A DNA stretch of 64,000 bases from Papaver somniferum (lineage: Eukaryota > Streptophyta > Magnoliopsida > Ranunculales > Papaveraceae). This document shows positions 35,303 through 45,556 of the stretch, in pieces. Location: assembly GCF_003573695.1 (NCBI RefSeq), contig NC_039359.1, positions 116,443,849 to 116,507,848 on the forward strand, in the 5' to 3' direction. Numbering within the stretch: position 1 is the first letter of the stretch; each line of letters opens with the position of its first letter. The notes below the pieces were generated by a model that was not told where the DNA came from, made no database searches, and saw nothing but the letters and a program-made list of their open reading frames with translations. The translations under genes and the position numbers were made by a program.

Positions 35303-36532
35303 TTGGCGGAAGAATCAAAGAAAAGAGATCCTTGTGGTTATGAATGGTTGAGAAATGAATATGAAGCGGAGGATGAGATGGAAGAGGATGATGTTCAAGG
35401 TAGAAACAAAAGAAAAAGAGGTCAAGCGGATAAAGGAGAACCAAGCCGTCGAAATGTGAAAAAAAAATGTATCGAGCTTCCTACTCAAGAAAGTGCAACA
35501 AGCAAAATTGATGTTAAAGGAAAAGGTCCGGTATTTCGCTCTAAACAAAAAGAAAGAAGCAAAGTTGTTGTTCAAGGAAATGGTCGTAAAGAAAGTGGAA
35601 AAAAAGATGATGGAGTTAAAGGTAAAGGTTCTTATGTCGGTCCCGAAGTTTCCTCCCAAGATAGTTCAATAAAAAGACTTGTTGGTAGAATTGGTGTTAA
35701 ACAATTAGCAAGGAACAATGGAAAGAGTCTGATGGTTGAAAATGACAAGGAGAGTCTGATGGTTGAAAAGGAGAATGATAAGGAGACGATTCATCTAAAA
35801 GGAGTGCCTAAACCACCACCTAGAGACAAGAATGGTCGATATAGCCGGAACCATTACATTCTCTATGAATATTACCTTCGTTTTTTCCCCGACTATATTC
35901 ATGGTTATATCAAGGCTACGGAGGATGTTCATGGTGATGGGAATTGTGGTTACCACGTCTTCGTGGATCAACTTGGACCCTTTGAAGACGCGATAGTTTG
36001 GGATTGTGACCAAGTTACTTACGTAAGGCAAAAATGCTTAATGGAACTACGTGCTTACCGCGACTTCTATAAGCCGATGATGAGAGTTGAAAGAAACGAA
36101 ACCAATGAGGTGTTAAATGAGAGCTTCAAGGAAATGGAAATGCGGTTAACCGGCGATATATGTTTGACAAGCCAATATTGGATGCGCATGCCTATATGTG
36201 GCCAACTACTCACCAACGCATTCAATTGTGTCATTCATTTAATCTCCAAAGACATGAGCACTACATTTGCACCAAAAAGAATACCGTTTGACGAAGACTT
36301 GTCAACAAAAAAAACAGTTGTCATGGGTCACGTGGAAGGAAATCATTACATCGGCCTACGATTGCATGAAGGAAGTCCATTACCTCCATTGTGGAGGGAA
36401 TTTGGTTGTGATGGTGAACTCCCCAAGACTTGGTGCAATCGATTTGAGGAAAGGATTGAATTATGGAAGGCCATAATTCAATCTATTCCGAAGCAATTCA
36501 TAGTTATGACCGATGATGAAGAGGATGCTTAA
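35303..36532 (+). CDS. OTU-type cysteine protease encoded by the MULE
   Basis: Open frame of 409 residues. The N-terminal about 190 residues are basic and low-complexity, with two near-repeats (NDKESLMVEK) that look nuclear-localising. The OTU domain spans about residues 185-385. VHGDGNCGYHVF gives Asp212 and the nucleophile Cys215; the GNHYIGL segment gives His348, completing a Cys-His arrangement. The C-terminus is acidic (MTDDEEDA). The annotated Met may not be the real start: the upstream transposase frame runs to 35283 in another frame, so OTU may originally have been its C-terminal extension. OTU domains are known on plant MULEs; deubiquitinase activity is inferred from family, and its role in transposition is unknown. 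Confidence 0.8.
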   Translation: MAEESKKRDPCGYEWLRNEYEAEDEMEEDDVQGRNKRKRGQADKGEPSRRNVKKKCIELPTQESATSKIDVKGKGPVFRSKQKERSKVVVQGNGRKESGKKDDGVKGKGSYVGPEVSSQDSSIKRLVGRIGVKQLARNNGKSLMVENDKESLMVEKENDKETIHLKGVPKPPPRDKNGRYSRNHYILYEYYLRFFPDYIHGYIKATEDVHGDGNCGYHVFVDQLGPFEDAIVWDCDQVTYVRQKCLMELRAYRDFYKPMMRVERNETNEVLNESFKEMEMRLTGDICLTSQYWMRMPICGQLLTNAFNCVIHLISKDMSTTFAPKRIPFDEDLSTKKTVVMGHVEGNHYIGLRLHEGSPLPPLWREFGCDGELPKTWCNRFEERIELWKAIIQSIPKQFIVMTDDEEDA

Positions 36533-36659
36533 ATGTTTTCAAGTCTTGGTGAAACCCATTTTATATTTTGTATTTTGGTATTTTGACTAAATGTGATATA
36601 ATTAAAAGTGACAATATCATATCTATTTGATTCACTTTTATGAATGAAGTATTTTGTTC

Positions 36660-36900
36660 AATGAATGTACGGTTGGTAACTAGTATTTTGTCCAAGTGTG
36701 TTGAGCTAATATCAATAGGAGGCAAGGTTTCAGAGAAAGTAACGGTTGGTAACTAGTTAGGTACGGTTGGTAACTAGTTAGATACGGTTGATAACTAGAT
36801 TCAATTACCAACCGTAACTAGCTACAGAAATAAATTTTATCTGCCATTTGCATTTACGGTTGGTATCGATTATGTTATTACCAACCGTAACTAACCCTGA
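36660..36900. repeat. Motif cluster 2: TACGGTTGGTAACTAG
   Basis: At least seven copies downstream of the OTU stop. Three are near-tandem at about 36740-36797 (ACGGTTGGTAACTAGTTAG), then two in inverse orientation (TTACCAACCGTAACTA). Confidence 0.8.
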
Positions 36901-37031
36901 CACCAGATAGGAACCAATTTTGAGTAACCTAAAACCATTAAACCATGTTACTAAACCAACACTACAATCATTAAACCATTACAAATATAAATGACATTAC
37001 AACTCATTCATTCATGCGACTTAAAAGGATA

Positions 37032-37433
37032 CTAATATCCGGGTCTATGAGTGCGATAGAAGTCTTTAAGAATGTTGAAATGAGGTAAGTATTGAAAACT
37101 CGACCTTTTCCATCGTCTCCATTCTTGAATAGAGCTCTCTAAAACTTCAGCGTTAGTTTCACCCCTTAATCGTATTTCACCCATAATACGAACTAATGCC
37201 ATAAATTCTTTAACGTTATCCCGAATAGTTCCATATCGAACATACAACATAATTCCATCGCGGTGATTAGGGATACCTGTTTCGGAACAAAAGTTTTCAA
37301 AAAGAGTTCTCAAATAACTTGTACTCACAAAACCACATCGACGTCATTCTTCCCCTCTTTTTGGATAGCATAGAACAAAGTTGTGGAAAATACATAAATC
37401 TTCTTCCAAAGTGAATTCAGGGTTTGGAGCCAT
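37032..37433 (-). pseudogene. Small Myb/trihelix-like ORF in the MULE, one in-frame stop
   Basis: The minus-strand start at 37433 reads MAPNPEFTLEEDLCIF, like the first helix of a Myb/SANT or trihelix DNA-binding domain (acidic EED). A TGA at 37344-37346 interrupts it; the same frame then runs 98 residues (37328-37032), including NVKEFMALVRIMGEI and EWRRWKRSSFQYLPHFNIL. These resemble the pattern of Myb/SANT-like proteins with a NAM-associated C-terminus, but the match is weak. A DNA-binding accessory role for the element is inference. It lies between motif clusters 2 and 3. Confidence 0.45.
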
Positions 37434-37649
37434 AATCTAGTTTAAGGTAAGAGATGATTCATGTGGAAGTGTAACTTCTAGCAAAGGAGGATAAACATAT
37501 ATTTATAACAAAAAACAAAAATGAAGTTGTTAGTGCAAGGACATTTCAATAACGGATCTATTTTTTGAAAATGAAGTTGTTGAAGGTCTCAACGGCTATA
37601 ATTTCAAATTGCACAAGGACATGCCAGTGCAAACAATAACTTTTTTTGT

Positions 37650-38010
37650 GGGGAAAGTAGAGTTACGGCTAGTAACTATAATCAACACACGAACCGTACC
37701 TCTGAGTAATTTTGACTTCCAGAGTTACGGTTGGTATCCCGTTTTCGTTACAAACCGTAACCCTTCCAAAAAAAAAATACAGAATTACGGTTTGTAACAT
37801 AAATACTTACGAACCGTAATGGGTGAGATCCCCAAATTATAAGTTACAGGGTTTTTTACGGTTGGTTAAAGTGAAAGAGTTACGAACCATACCCAAAGTT
37901 AGTCAAAAAATTGGGATACAATGTTATGTACGGTTCGTAATGAAAAATAGTTACAAACCGTAACAGTATATACGGTTGATAACGTTAATTTGCTACCAAC
38001 TGTAATTGGC
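37650..38010. repeat. Motif cluster 3: TACGGTTNGTA
   Basis: About ten copies on both strands (for example GTTACGGTTGGTATCC near 37722 and TACGAACCGTAATGG near 37808), between the Myb-like ORF and the 3' end of the plant-mobile-domain gene. Confidence 0.8.
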
Positions 38011-38208
38011 TCTGTAACTTAAAATTTCCAGACAAAAACTGTCACAAACAAACACATATCCATACAATCTTGTATTCATAACTTCAAATTCATAGATAAT
38101 ATCCATAACTAACACAAATAAGTTCATAAGCTAAATTCCGTAAGCTAATTATCCATAACTAACACACAACTATTGTTTGTCATAATATCCATAAGTCGAA
38201 TGTCATGA

Positions 38209-41200
38209 CTAACCACACACAACTAAGATAAATCCATAACTAAGCATGGCGACCCATTTTGTTGGTGCTACCACCACCACAAGTTTTAGGACCATCACGA
38301 CGACCACCGCGACTACTGCGATGCGACCACGACCACCTCTTTGGCTAGTGCCCACACCTTTCACTTCCTCTTCATCATTTGTCTCTTCGCTGCTAGGTGA
38401 AGGTTGACGACGGCTACTACTCGCACCTCCAAGAGAGTTTCTACTCCTCTTTAAGCCTAGTTTTTCCGTGACCAAGGACTCGTACAATTCTCTCATGTTT
38501 GTATTATGCATGTTCCTTATTTTCTCTTGCAAGATATTTTGTTGAGGAGATTTAATCACACCATTATTACGGATGCATGAAGTCATGCTATTTGTCAAAG
38601 CTTGTGCTCGCTATTTCTATTCACATATCAAAATGAGTGGTAATAGATTATTTCATAATATACATTAATCTTAAAATACAAAGTCATGAGGATAACAAAA
38701 TTACGTACCGACATGAAGTATAGCTTCTTCCAAGACAAACCAAATAGACCCGTTTTCTCTTTGGTCTCGTCAGCTGTCATCCTTTGTGCTACAGCCTTAT
38801 GAATAGCTTGCTAGGCCTCCGTATCATTGTTGATCACATGCGGATGACCAAAATGATAATACCAAACCATGTCATCATCGGAAGATTCTTTCGTGTTGTT
38901 ACAGTCCCTTGCCTCTCCCGCTGCGAGTCGGTATCTTTCTTCATGGAGATTGTTCCAAGCATCAACCGTTGGAGTTGGCGGTAGTTGAGTACAATGGTGG
39001 GGCCTTTTGTCTCGGATCCTTCCTTGGATAATTTGAAGTTTTCCTTGATAACCCTTTCTTGAATATGACCAATTTGACGCAGAGTGCGACGAGGATTGGT
39101 CATAACGTAACCTGTGGGATGATACAATGGTCCGTTGTAGCCTGCGGTCTCTGTGAATCTACGAGCATTAACTCTATTTTGGATCCTCGAATAAGGGTCA
39201 AAGATAACATCTTCAATAGTGAAAGCATATATTTTCTCCCTCATTTGAATGAGCTTGTCCTCTTTGAACCTTTGTTGTCTACCAGTGAACATGAACTTCT
39301 TTCCCGTAGGGCCATAATCATCTTCTTACCATTCAGTAGGAGGTCTCAGGCTTGGAAAGTGGTCATAAACCCATGCCTAGAAAATAAAATTAAGTATAAA
39401 CTATAATTGCCACATGACTAAAAATATAACAAACTATCATATAATAAAAATATAACCAAACTTACCATTAAAATCGCAACATTCCCGGAAATTTCAGTAT
39501 CTCTAACCCTCGAGGCTTTTCTTAGGCTCTCAAGTAGATATGCAAGGGTGGCAGTGGCCCACAAATATCTCATCCAAATTCTTCAACAGTTGTAGATAAT
39601 GAACATTCACCCTATTTCCGAGTTATCGGGAAAGAATAAGGTCCTAAGAGAATACAACAAATAAGTTGTGGTTGTACGCCTAACTGTTGTTTCATCAATC
39701 ACTTTTGAACGTTCCTTTAAACTTTTTCCTCAGATTCTTCAACAATAGCTTTTTGATGATTTTTGGTTTATGTGGTTCAGCAAGGTTATAACCACCAGCC
39801 AACTGAAACTCCATTTCAGTTTCATCTTTCCCCCAACCAAGTGTTTCTTCAGCAAGGACGTAAAAGTCAGTCCAAGAGATGTTGTTGTCGAAACCTTCAA
39901 ACACCGATTGTCCTTCAACTTCAAGGTCAGTAATTTGCTTCACATCGTCCGGTGTTATTGTCATCTCTCCAAATGGAAGATGAAATGTATCGGTTTCAAG
40001 CCAATATAGTTCCCTGAAGGAAGAGACCACAACACTATCATACTCCGATTTGCAATGAAGAATTTCGGGCCCTAATCATGTACAAGCCACTAGATTGCGA
40101 ACCGCAGCACATTCTTTACTTAATGGCCAAAGTTTAGCCCTTTGACGCTTCAGCAATTTGATACATCTTGCGTGGTCCTAAGAAAAAACAAATATACAAA
40201 AATATAAGCATATTTTGGTGAACTGAACTAAACAAACAAAATGTATCAAAATAATGAATGTTTTAAGAAAAGTAACAAAAAGCATACCCTTGTCTGACAG
40301 ACTTTTGCGGACCAGGAACCGGTATAACCAAATAAGATTGAAGACTTATCTGGGGCCTCGCCCCAAGGTATTTTATTCTTCTTCGGTGGCAACAACAGTT
40401 CTTTGCCTTTAGGAATATGCATTCCTTTCGGTGTGAGGTCCTTTCTCGGCTTCTTTTCTTTCTTTTGCCTTGGAGGTGCGGGTTCCTCTTCCTCCTCAAC
40501 AACTACCTCTTTTCCCTTGGTATTTTCTTTCTCTTCATCATTTTCTTCCTCTTCATTTTCATCATCTTCCTCATCTTCATCATTTGCTTCCTCTTCCCCG
40601 TCTTCATCATTTGAAGACTCTTCCTCCTATCCATCATCACCGGTTTCTTTAGATTCTTCTTCAGCTTCATTAGTTTCTTCCTCTACAATTGCATTTTCGT
40701 TGCCTTCACGATTAGTTTGGACTGCGACCTCTTCTTGATCATTATGTTCCACTCCTTCTAACTCAACTCCAGATTCAGCCACAGGTTGTTTCCTCAACTT
40801 AATTTCAAACTTATTCTTCTTCTTCTTCTTCTTCTCATTCTTGTGGATGCCTCTATTATCTACACCTAAATGCTTGTCACCGCGAGGGGTAGACGTATGA
40901 TCAATCGGGGTTAAGTCATTTCCTCTCTTTTTCTTCACCCTATCAGGATTCTTACACAAGCATTACAATTGATTGATTTACTAAGCGTAGAACAAATAAT
41001 ATAGAAAACAAAAAACAAAAAAAATTGGGGAGTAGGTTTATGTACGGTTCGTAATAAGAGAGAAAATACAAACCCTAACACATTACGGTTCGTAAATAAG
41101 GAATCGTGACCAACCGTACCTAAACAACGGTTAGTAATTCAACTCTAGTTTCGAACCGTACATCACTACTTCAAAAAATCCTAACATACAGAATGATGTA

Positions 41201-41691
41201 CGGTTGGTAACTGTCATTAAGTTACATACCGTATCCAAGTACGGTTCGTAAGTGAGACGCAAATATGAACCGTAAAAAGTCTATGAAACATACAGAAGAA
41301 ATTACGGTCCGTAACTAAGGTTTCATTACCAACCGAACATTAACAGATTTCTCAAAAAAAAAAAAGTACGGTTCGTATTTGGGTAGTTAGCAACCGTAAG
41401 TTCTTCAAATTATGCAGGTACGGTTGGTATCTAGGTTATTTGCAAACGTAACTCACATGCAAAACTCAGTTTTCAGTTTCAATTTCGATCCAAAACCCTA
41501 AATTTTGATACAAAACTAACTTAAATCAAACAATAGACTAAACCCTAACTGGGTTTTTCGAAACATACCTCAAATAAGTCATTGTGCTTGATTTTGACAG
41601 TTGAGGAGTTTCAAATTGATGTTCTTGACCTAATGGAGGATTTGGTTCATTAGAACGGCTACAATCTTCGTCAACCTTCTTCTTCGGCATC
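38209..41691 (-). pseudogene. Plant mobile domain (PMD, aminotransferase-like) gene on the MULE, decayed
   Basis: Minus-strand gene in several exons. Exon 1 (41691 to about 41571) starts MPKKKVDEDCSRSNEP and ends at a good donor, GAG|GTATGTTTC. The next large exon (about 40959-40265) is a basic then highly acidic low-complexity stretch (NDEDGEEEANDEDEEDDENE) with an in-frame TAG at about 40628. The PMD core (about 40180-39695) has the family signature ETDTFHLPFGEMTITPDDV, followed by ISWTDFYVLAEETLGWG. 39292-38834 and 38598-38209 give C-terminal parts (FDPYSRIQNRVNARRF; Ser/Arg-rich tail). Another stop lies near 40077. PMD proteins occur on plant MULEs and as domesticated genes (MAIN-like); their biochemical role is unclear. 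Exon limits are approximate. Confidence 0.7.
41040..41460. repeat. Motif cluster 4: TACGGTTNGTA
   Basis: About 14 copies on both strands, within the likely first intron of the plant-mobile-domain gene (for example GTACGGTTGGTAACTG near 41208, GTACGGTTCGTAAGTG near 41240). Confidence 0.8.
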
Positions 41692-42042
41692 TCTAATATA
41701 GTTTCAAATCAACGGTTATCAATTTTTCAACTCGCCGATTAATCGAAGAGGACAATGAAAAATCAGTTTTAATGGTGGTGGAGAGGACGAGAAGAGAAGA
41801 TGAAGTAAAGTTGAAAAAAAATTGTTTTTATTTTCAGTTTCAATTGGGTTAATAATGGGAAGGACGATTAAGTCTTTTCAACCACAAAAGTAAGGGTAAA
41901 TTAGTCCATTTGAGGTGAAAAGGATAATCTAGTCAATTAACAACCCCATAGGACACCCCCTAACCAATAATAGGGACATTGTTATCACCCTTGCCGCCCC
42001 TCTACCGTTTCTTGCCGCCCTTATACCAAGATTGTTTTAGAA

Positions 42043-42215
42043 ACTAAAAAGTAATTTCTGGATGCTCATCCACACGCGTTCAACAACCAAATTGGTAATA
42101 AAAATTGTTTAAAAATACTATGCCCAATGTATACAATTTTTTTAAAATCATTAATTTCTAGAAGTTAAAAAGTAACTTCCAAACGCGTCCAACAACCAAG
42201 TTGGTAGATATCTGT
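42043..42215. repeat. Local tandem duplication beside the MULE
   Basis: The block CTAAAAAGTAATTTCTGGATGC...CGTTCAACAACCAA-TTGGTA (42043-42108) recurs at 42165-42213 as GTTAAAAAGTAACTTCC...CGTCCAACAACCAAGTTGGTA. The MULE appears to have inserted at the left edge of the first copy. Confidence 0.6.
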
Positions 42216-42296
42216 CCAACGTTGGGTCTACCGCGTGAGATCTAACGGTCGGGTAAAAATGTAGTGTTCACACAGTGACGGTGGCGAGCGTCTCTC

Positions 42297-42304
42297 TATA
42301 TAAA
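42297..42304 (+). promoter_or_regulatory. TATA box of the MADS-like gene
   Basis: TATATAAA in the setting CTCTCTATATAAATGAG. Transcription would start near 42330, giving a leader of about 100 bases before the leader intron. Confidence 0.65.
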
Positions 42305-42427
42305 TGAGTTTCTAGTGCCGCAAATCTTATATCTCCTCTCCTCGGCGCTAGGGTTTTGATAATTCAAATTCCAATCGATTGAAAATTACAGTCTATTGAA
42401 AGATCACAAACTTCGATTTCAATCACT

Positions 42428-43073
42428 GTAAGTACAATTTGAATCTCTGTTGTTCTTTTCGTTCAATTTAAGTAGTGATGATTTGTTTGTCTGATCCATG
42501 AATTTAAAAGCTTTTTTGCAACAAATTACAAAACCAAGTGATCAAAAATGTTAAATTTGCAGCATTTTAGGAAAATTTAGGGCATAAAGTTTGCAATTTA
42601 TGATCTGATAACTAGACTTGCTGAATCAGTGAACAGTTTTCTGGGATTTCAAGATGCCACCATTTCATTTCAGTCTATATTTTAGGTTTTCTTTTTATAA
42701 ACTCCGTCTTCAATAATGGCGGTAGGAGTGTCTGTGTTGATGCTGAACACTGATACTTGTATTGATTTTACGGGTTTGTGGTGTTAGCTATGGTGAAATT
42801 AGTGTTTGTGTGATAGTAGTGCTTTGATGGTAGTCTGCTGATTGCAAAACTGGTGGTGGTGGTGGTGGTGGTTCTGGTTAGGTGGGTGATAGCTTAATGG
42901 CCTTATGTAGTGGTGGTGGATGTGGCTTTAGTTGCTGTGGTGGTGGCATATGATGATTAGTGAGAAATTATTTTGTAATGCTTTTGTTTTAGCAGTATAA
43001 ACATGTAATGTGCAGTAAAAAGTATAATACTTACAATTGATATTTCTTTTGTTTGGATTGTTGTGTGTGACAG
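42428..43073 (+). other. Intron in the 5' leader of the MADS-like gene
   Basis: Donor CACT|GTAAGT and acceptor TGACAG|ATAAG, T/G-rich with a (GGT)n run at about 42850-42869. The ATG lies 22 bases after the acceptor. No AUG-initiated frame of note lies in the first exon. Confidence 0.65.
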
Positions 43074-43095
43074 ATAAGTAAACAAAGGAGGAGAG

Positions 43096-43590
43096 ATGGA
43101 TCGGAAGAAGGGTGCACTTAAGATGATAGAGAACGAGGAAGAGAGGCGGGTGGTATTCGAGAGGCTTCGTAAGGAACTCTTGGAAGAAGCTGCTGCTATT
43201 AGTAGTGAGACTGGTGCAAACTTTAACTTCGTTGGTTTCACCCCTGATGGCAAGGCTTTTAATTTTGGTAGTTCCTCTGATGGTAAAATGTTTGAGCGAT
43301 TCATTAGTGAAGAGAAAGTAAACGAGATGCTAGCTGCAAACAAAGATCAGGTGATGATATCAGAGGAGGAAAGTGATAGCGAAATTGAAAGTGACAGTGA
43401 AGAAGAACAACAGGCAGAAGAAAAGAGTGATGAGTTTTGGTGGGATAACATAGACATGGAAAAGCTTGATACTCCAGAGAAGGTTGAGGCTGTGAAGAAG
43501 GCATTGCTTGAAGCGAAAAACAAAGTAAGCGAGAAGAGACAGAAACTAGCATCAGGAGCAGCAACAGGTTCAACTGGTCAACAACATTAG
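43096..43590 (+). CDS. MADS-like type I transcription factor homolog (AGL61/62-like), divergent
   Basis: The 164-residue protein opens MDRKKGALKMIENEEERRVVF, aligning to the MADS start (GRKKI.IK.I.N...R..TF). It continues to GANFNFVGFTPDGKAFNFG, the strand region of type I M-alpha proteins (IVFSPGGKVFSFG), then MFERF. An acidic stretch (residues 93-113) follows, then EFWWDNIDMEKLDTPEKV, matching the FWW...L..L helix of AGL62-like proteins, and a basic tail. The usual basic helix (KRR.GLLKKA) is replaced here by ERLRKELLEEAAA, which may abolish DNA contact. The start is supported by the TATA box, leader intron and a purine-rich context (GGAGGAGAGATGG). AGL61/62 relatives act in central cell and endosperm nuclei; a role for this copy is not inferable. 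Confidence 0.75.
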   Translation: MDRKKGALKMIENEEERRVVFERLRKELLEEAAAISSETGANFNFVGFTPDGKAFNFGSSSDGKMFERFISEEKVNEMLAANKDQVMISEEESDSEIESDSEEEQQAEEKSDEFWWDNIDMEKLDTPEKVEAVKKALLEAKNKVSEKRQKLASGAATGSTGQQH

Positions 43591-44504
43591 CTGCATCTTA
43601 GAAGCACTAGCTTCATTGGTTGGTTAACTTGATGTTTGTTTATAATTATGGGGTTATTAAGTTAACTTAATATGTTTGTAAGAAGTGGCGTCACATGTTT
43701 TTTAGTGAAGATAGTATAGTTGTTTCCCTTGCTGTCCAGTGCTTCTTGTTATGTTGCATTTTTCTGCAGTGTTGAGTATATGGAGTTATTAACTTAAAAT
43801 CAACTAGGGCAGTGGGAAAGACCTAAAGAGTCTCTGCCGTGAGCCTTAAACAAAACGACTTCTCGTTCCACTGAGCTTCAGGTACTATATAGATTCCTGT
43901 TTCTGTTTTATTCATGTTATTAAGTACACACTTACTGAGCCTGTTAAGTTTTAGAATGAACTGCACATCTGGAAGATACCGTCTTAAACCTTAGAATGAT
44001 CTACGGTGCTTTAGGACACCCAAGTAATGATGGATTATGCACATAATACATAGATTGTGTCTCAAAAGGCCCTGTATCTGAGTCACAGCAGGTGTCTTTC
44101 AGTGTCATACCCGGCTACCGCTTACAGCCAATATTAATTTTACGAGAGTAAGATTGTTTGTAATTCACTTATATGTTGCGAGCCACAGTGTCTGGTAATA
44201 TCTTTGGACCTCAACTGTGTTTCAGGTAGAGCATTTGTTTTTGGAAGTTTATAATTCTTTGTTTACACTGTTAGCTGTTTTCTAGATTTGTTTCATTTTC
44301 CAATGTTAAACGCACGATGCACCCGGGCTTCTTTGAAGTATGCGATGATGAAAAAAGCCCCAATGCTCGTGCTAAATTTGTGCCGTAGCCCGTAGGTTTG
44401 CTCAACAGCTTATTTTTGTCAAAATAACGGGCACATTTCCGCAGTTTTACCATTTTGTACCGGAATCACATCTTTCCTTTATTTATAGAAATCAGCCTAT
44501 TAAA
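43591..44504. other. 3' flank of the MADS-like gene; nothing recognised
   Basis: AT-rich 3' untranslated and intergenic sequence. Short frames on both strands show no family motif. Confidence 0.4.
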
Positions 44505-44521
44505 AAGTAACGGAGGGAGTA
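44505..44521. mobile_element. Stowaway-type MITE terminus, orphan
   Basis: AGTAACGGAGGGAGTAT matches the right end of Stowaway MITEs (complement CTCCCTCCGT) followed by TA. No partner CTCCCTCCGT end was seen upstream, so the left part is lost. Confidence 0.45.
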
Positions 44522-45556
44522 TATGGTCGTAATTGTTTTTCGTCTTAAATTGCCCATGGTGACTACATTTGTTGCCGATGTGGTGCTGGCGTGTCATTAG
44601 GGACGCCGTGAGAAAGTTTTTAAATAAGTGCATCAATTTATTTTATGCTGTTAGGCTTCCTCTGTTGTTTAGATGCTATACTGGAGTATCACCCTGGATG
44701 TACTTTGTCTTGAATGTGTTCTTTGGAAGAGTATCATACCATAATAACCAGAAACAAAAGAAATTCAAAATGACCAAACGGGAATGTTACCGAGAAATTA
44801 AAAATGGCATCATGCCATAAATCAAAATAATCCTGTTCACGTAATCAAAATAATCATCTCAGCAGAAATTAATCTCAAGTCGGTCATCGAAATCTCTATT
44901 ATCACCAGTTTACTTTCAGATCTTCCTATATAAATATCTCCCAAATTGGCCATCACTCGTGACTTGAAGAATCTTATTCATTCCACTGCTTGGAGATAAT
45001 GATTACAATTAAGTTCAGATTACTACGTAAATGCTTCTCGAAATATGTTCTTGCCATTACTGCCCACCTTCGTCGAATTGGACTCTGCATTTGGCCTTGG
45101 AATCTGCCGAGTAGAAGCAAAGTCGTCATTTACAATTGGTCATAAGTTTAGTCTACAAAAATATTGTCAACGCTATCACTGAAACCTCCCTTCTCGAGAT
45201 GAGATAACTAGACTTGTTTAGTAGTTTAGATTAGCAACAATTGTTAACAGACCATATAAAAAAAACTCCTCCAAAGCCGCTGCCAATGTGACGCCTACGT
45301 GCTGCTGCCGTGATAATTCTAAAAAGAAAAATTGCGTCTGACGTCATTTTCTGAATGGTTCTGAAAAGTTGTCTGCTGCTTGAATGCTACTCAAGAATTG
45401 GTGATTAGTTTTCTGCCACTGGACCATTTTACGGGATCTCACTAGCTAGGACCACATATAATATAATCCTCAAATGATGAAATTGGCCGTTATTGTTTGC
45501 TAGTAAATAAGACCTACCTGCATGAGGTTGATCATAAGTTATTGTGAGGTTCCAGT
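44522..45556 (+). promoter_or_regulatory. Upstream region of NPF-like gene 1 with duplicated promoter block
   Basis: TATATAAA at 44927-44934 lies in a block (about 44926-45006, CCCAAATTGGCCAT...CACTGCTTGGA) that recurs at about 49684-49775 upstream of gene 2. A further shared block is 45050-45125. The ATG is some 620 bases downstream, so the leader is long or spliced. At about 44642-44690 a segment resembles the 3' flank of gene 2 (58190-58240), suggesting the duplicated unit once extended further left. Confidence 0.5.

Larger units (their letters stand above)
32264..42026. mobile_element. Mutator-like element (MULE) carrying transposase, OTU, Myb/trihelix-like and plant-mobile-domain genes
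   Basis: About 9.8 kb. The termini are inverted: left GTGTAGGGGCGGCAAGAAA and, complemented, right GTATAAGGGCGGCAAGAAA, continuing with TAGAGGGGC on both sides (about 30 bp, roughly 85% identical). The nine-base target duplication is degraded; the best candidates are CAAGCTTAG (32256) and CAAGATTGT (42027), so ends are uncertain by one or two bases. On the plus strand lie a MULE transposase and an OTU domain; on the minus strand a Myb-like ORF and a plant-mobile-domain gene. All but the OTU frame contain stops or frameshifts. Four clusters of a TACGGTTGGTA-type motif occupy the gaps. Confidence 0.85.

Noticed and set aside
40403..40738. Serine-rich ORF on the plus strand
   Set aside because: It is the antisense of the acidic Glu/Asp tract of the plant-mobile-domain gene.
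32248..42042. Longer, 47-bp terminal inverted repeat for the MULE
   Set aside because: The extra match outside GTGTAGGGG depends on the palindrome TTCTAGAA, and the left flank matches sequence at 42130-42160 in direct orientation, so it is better read as flank.
44569..44820. 83-residue ORF upstream of NPF-like gene 1
   Set aside because: Overlaps the duplicated flank and has no motif or promoter support.
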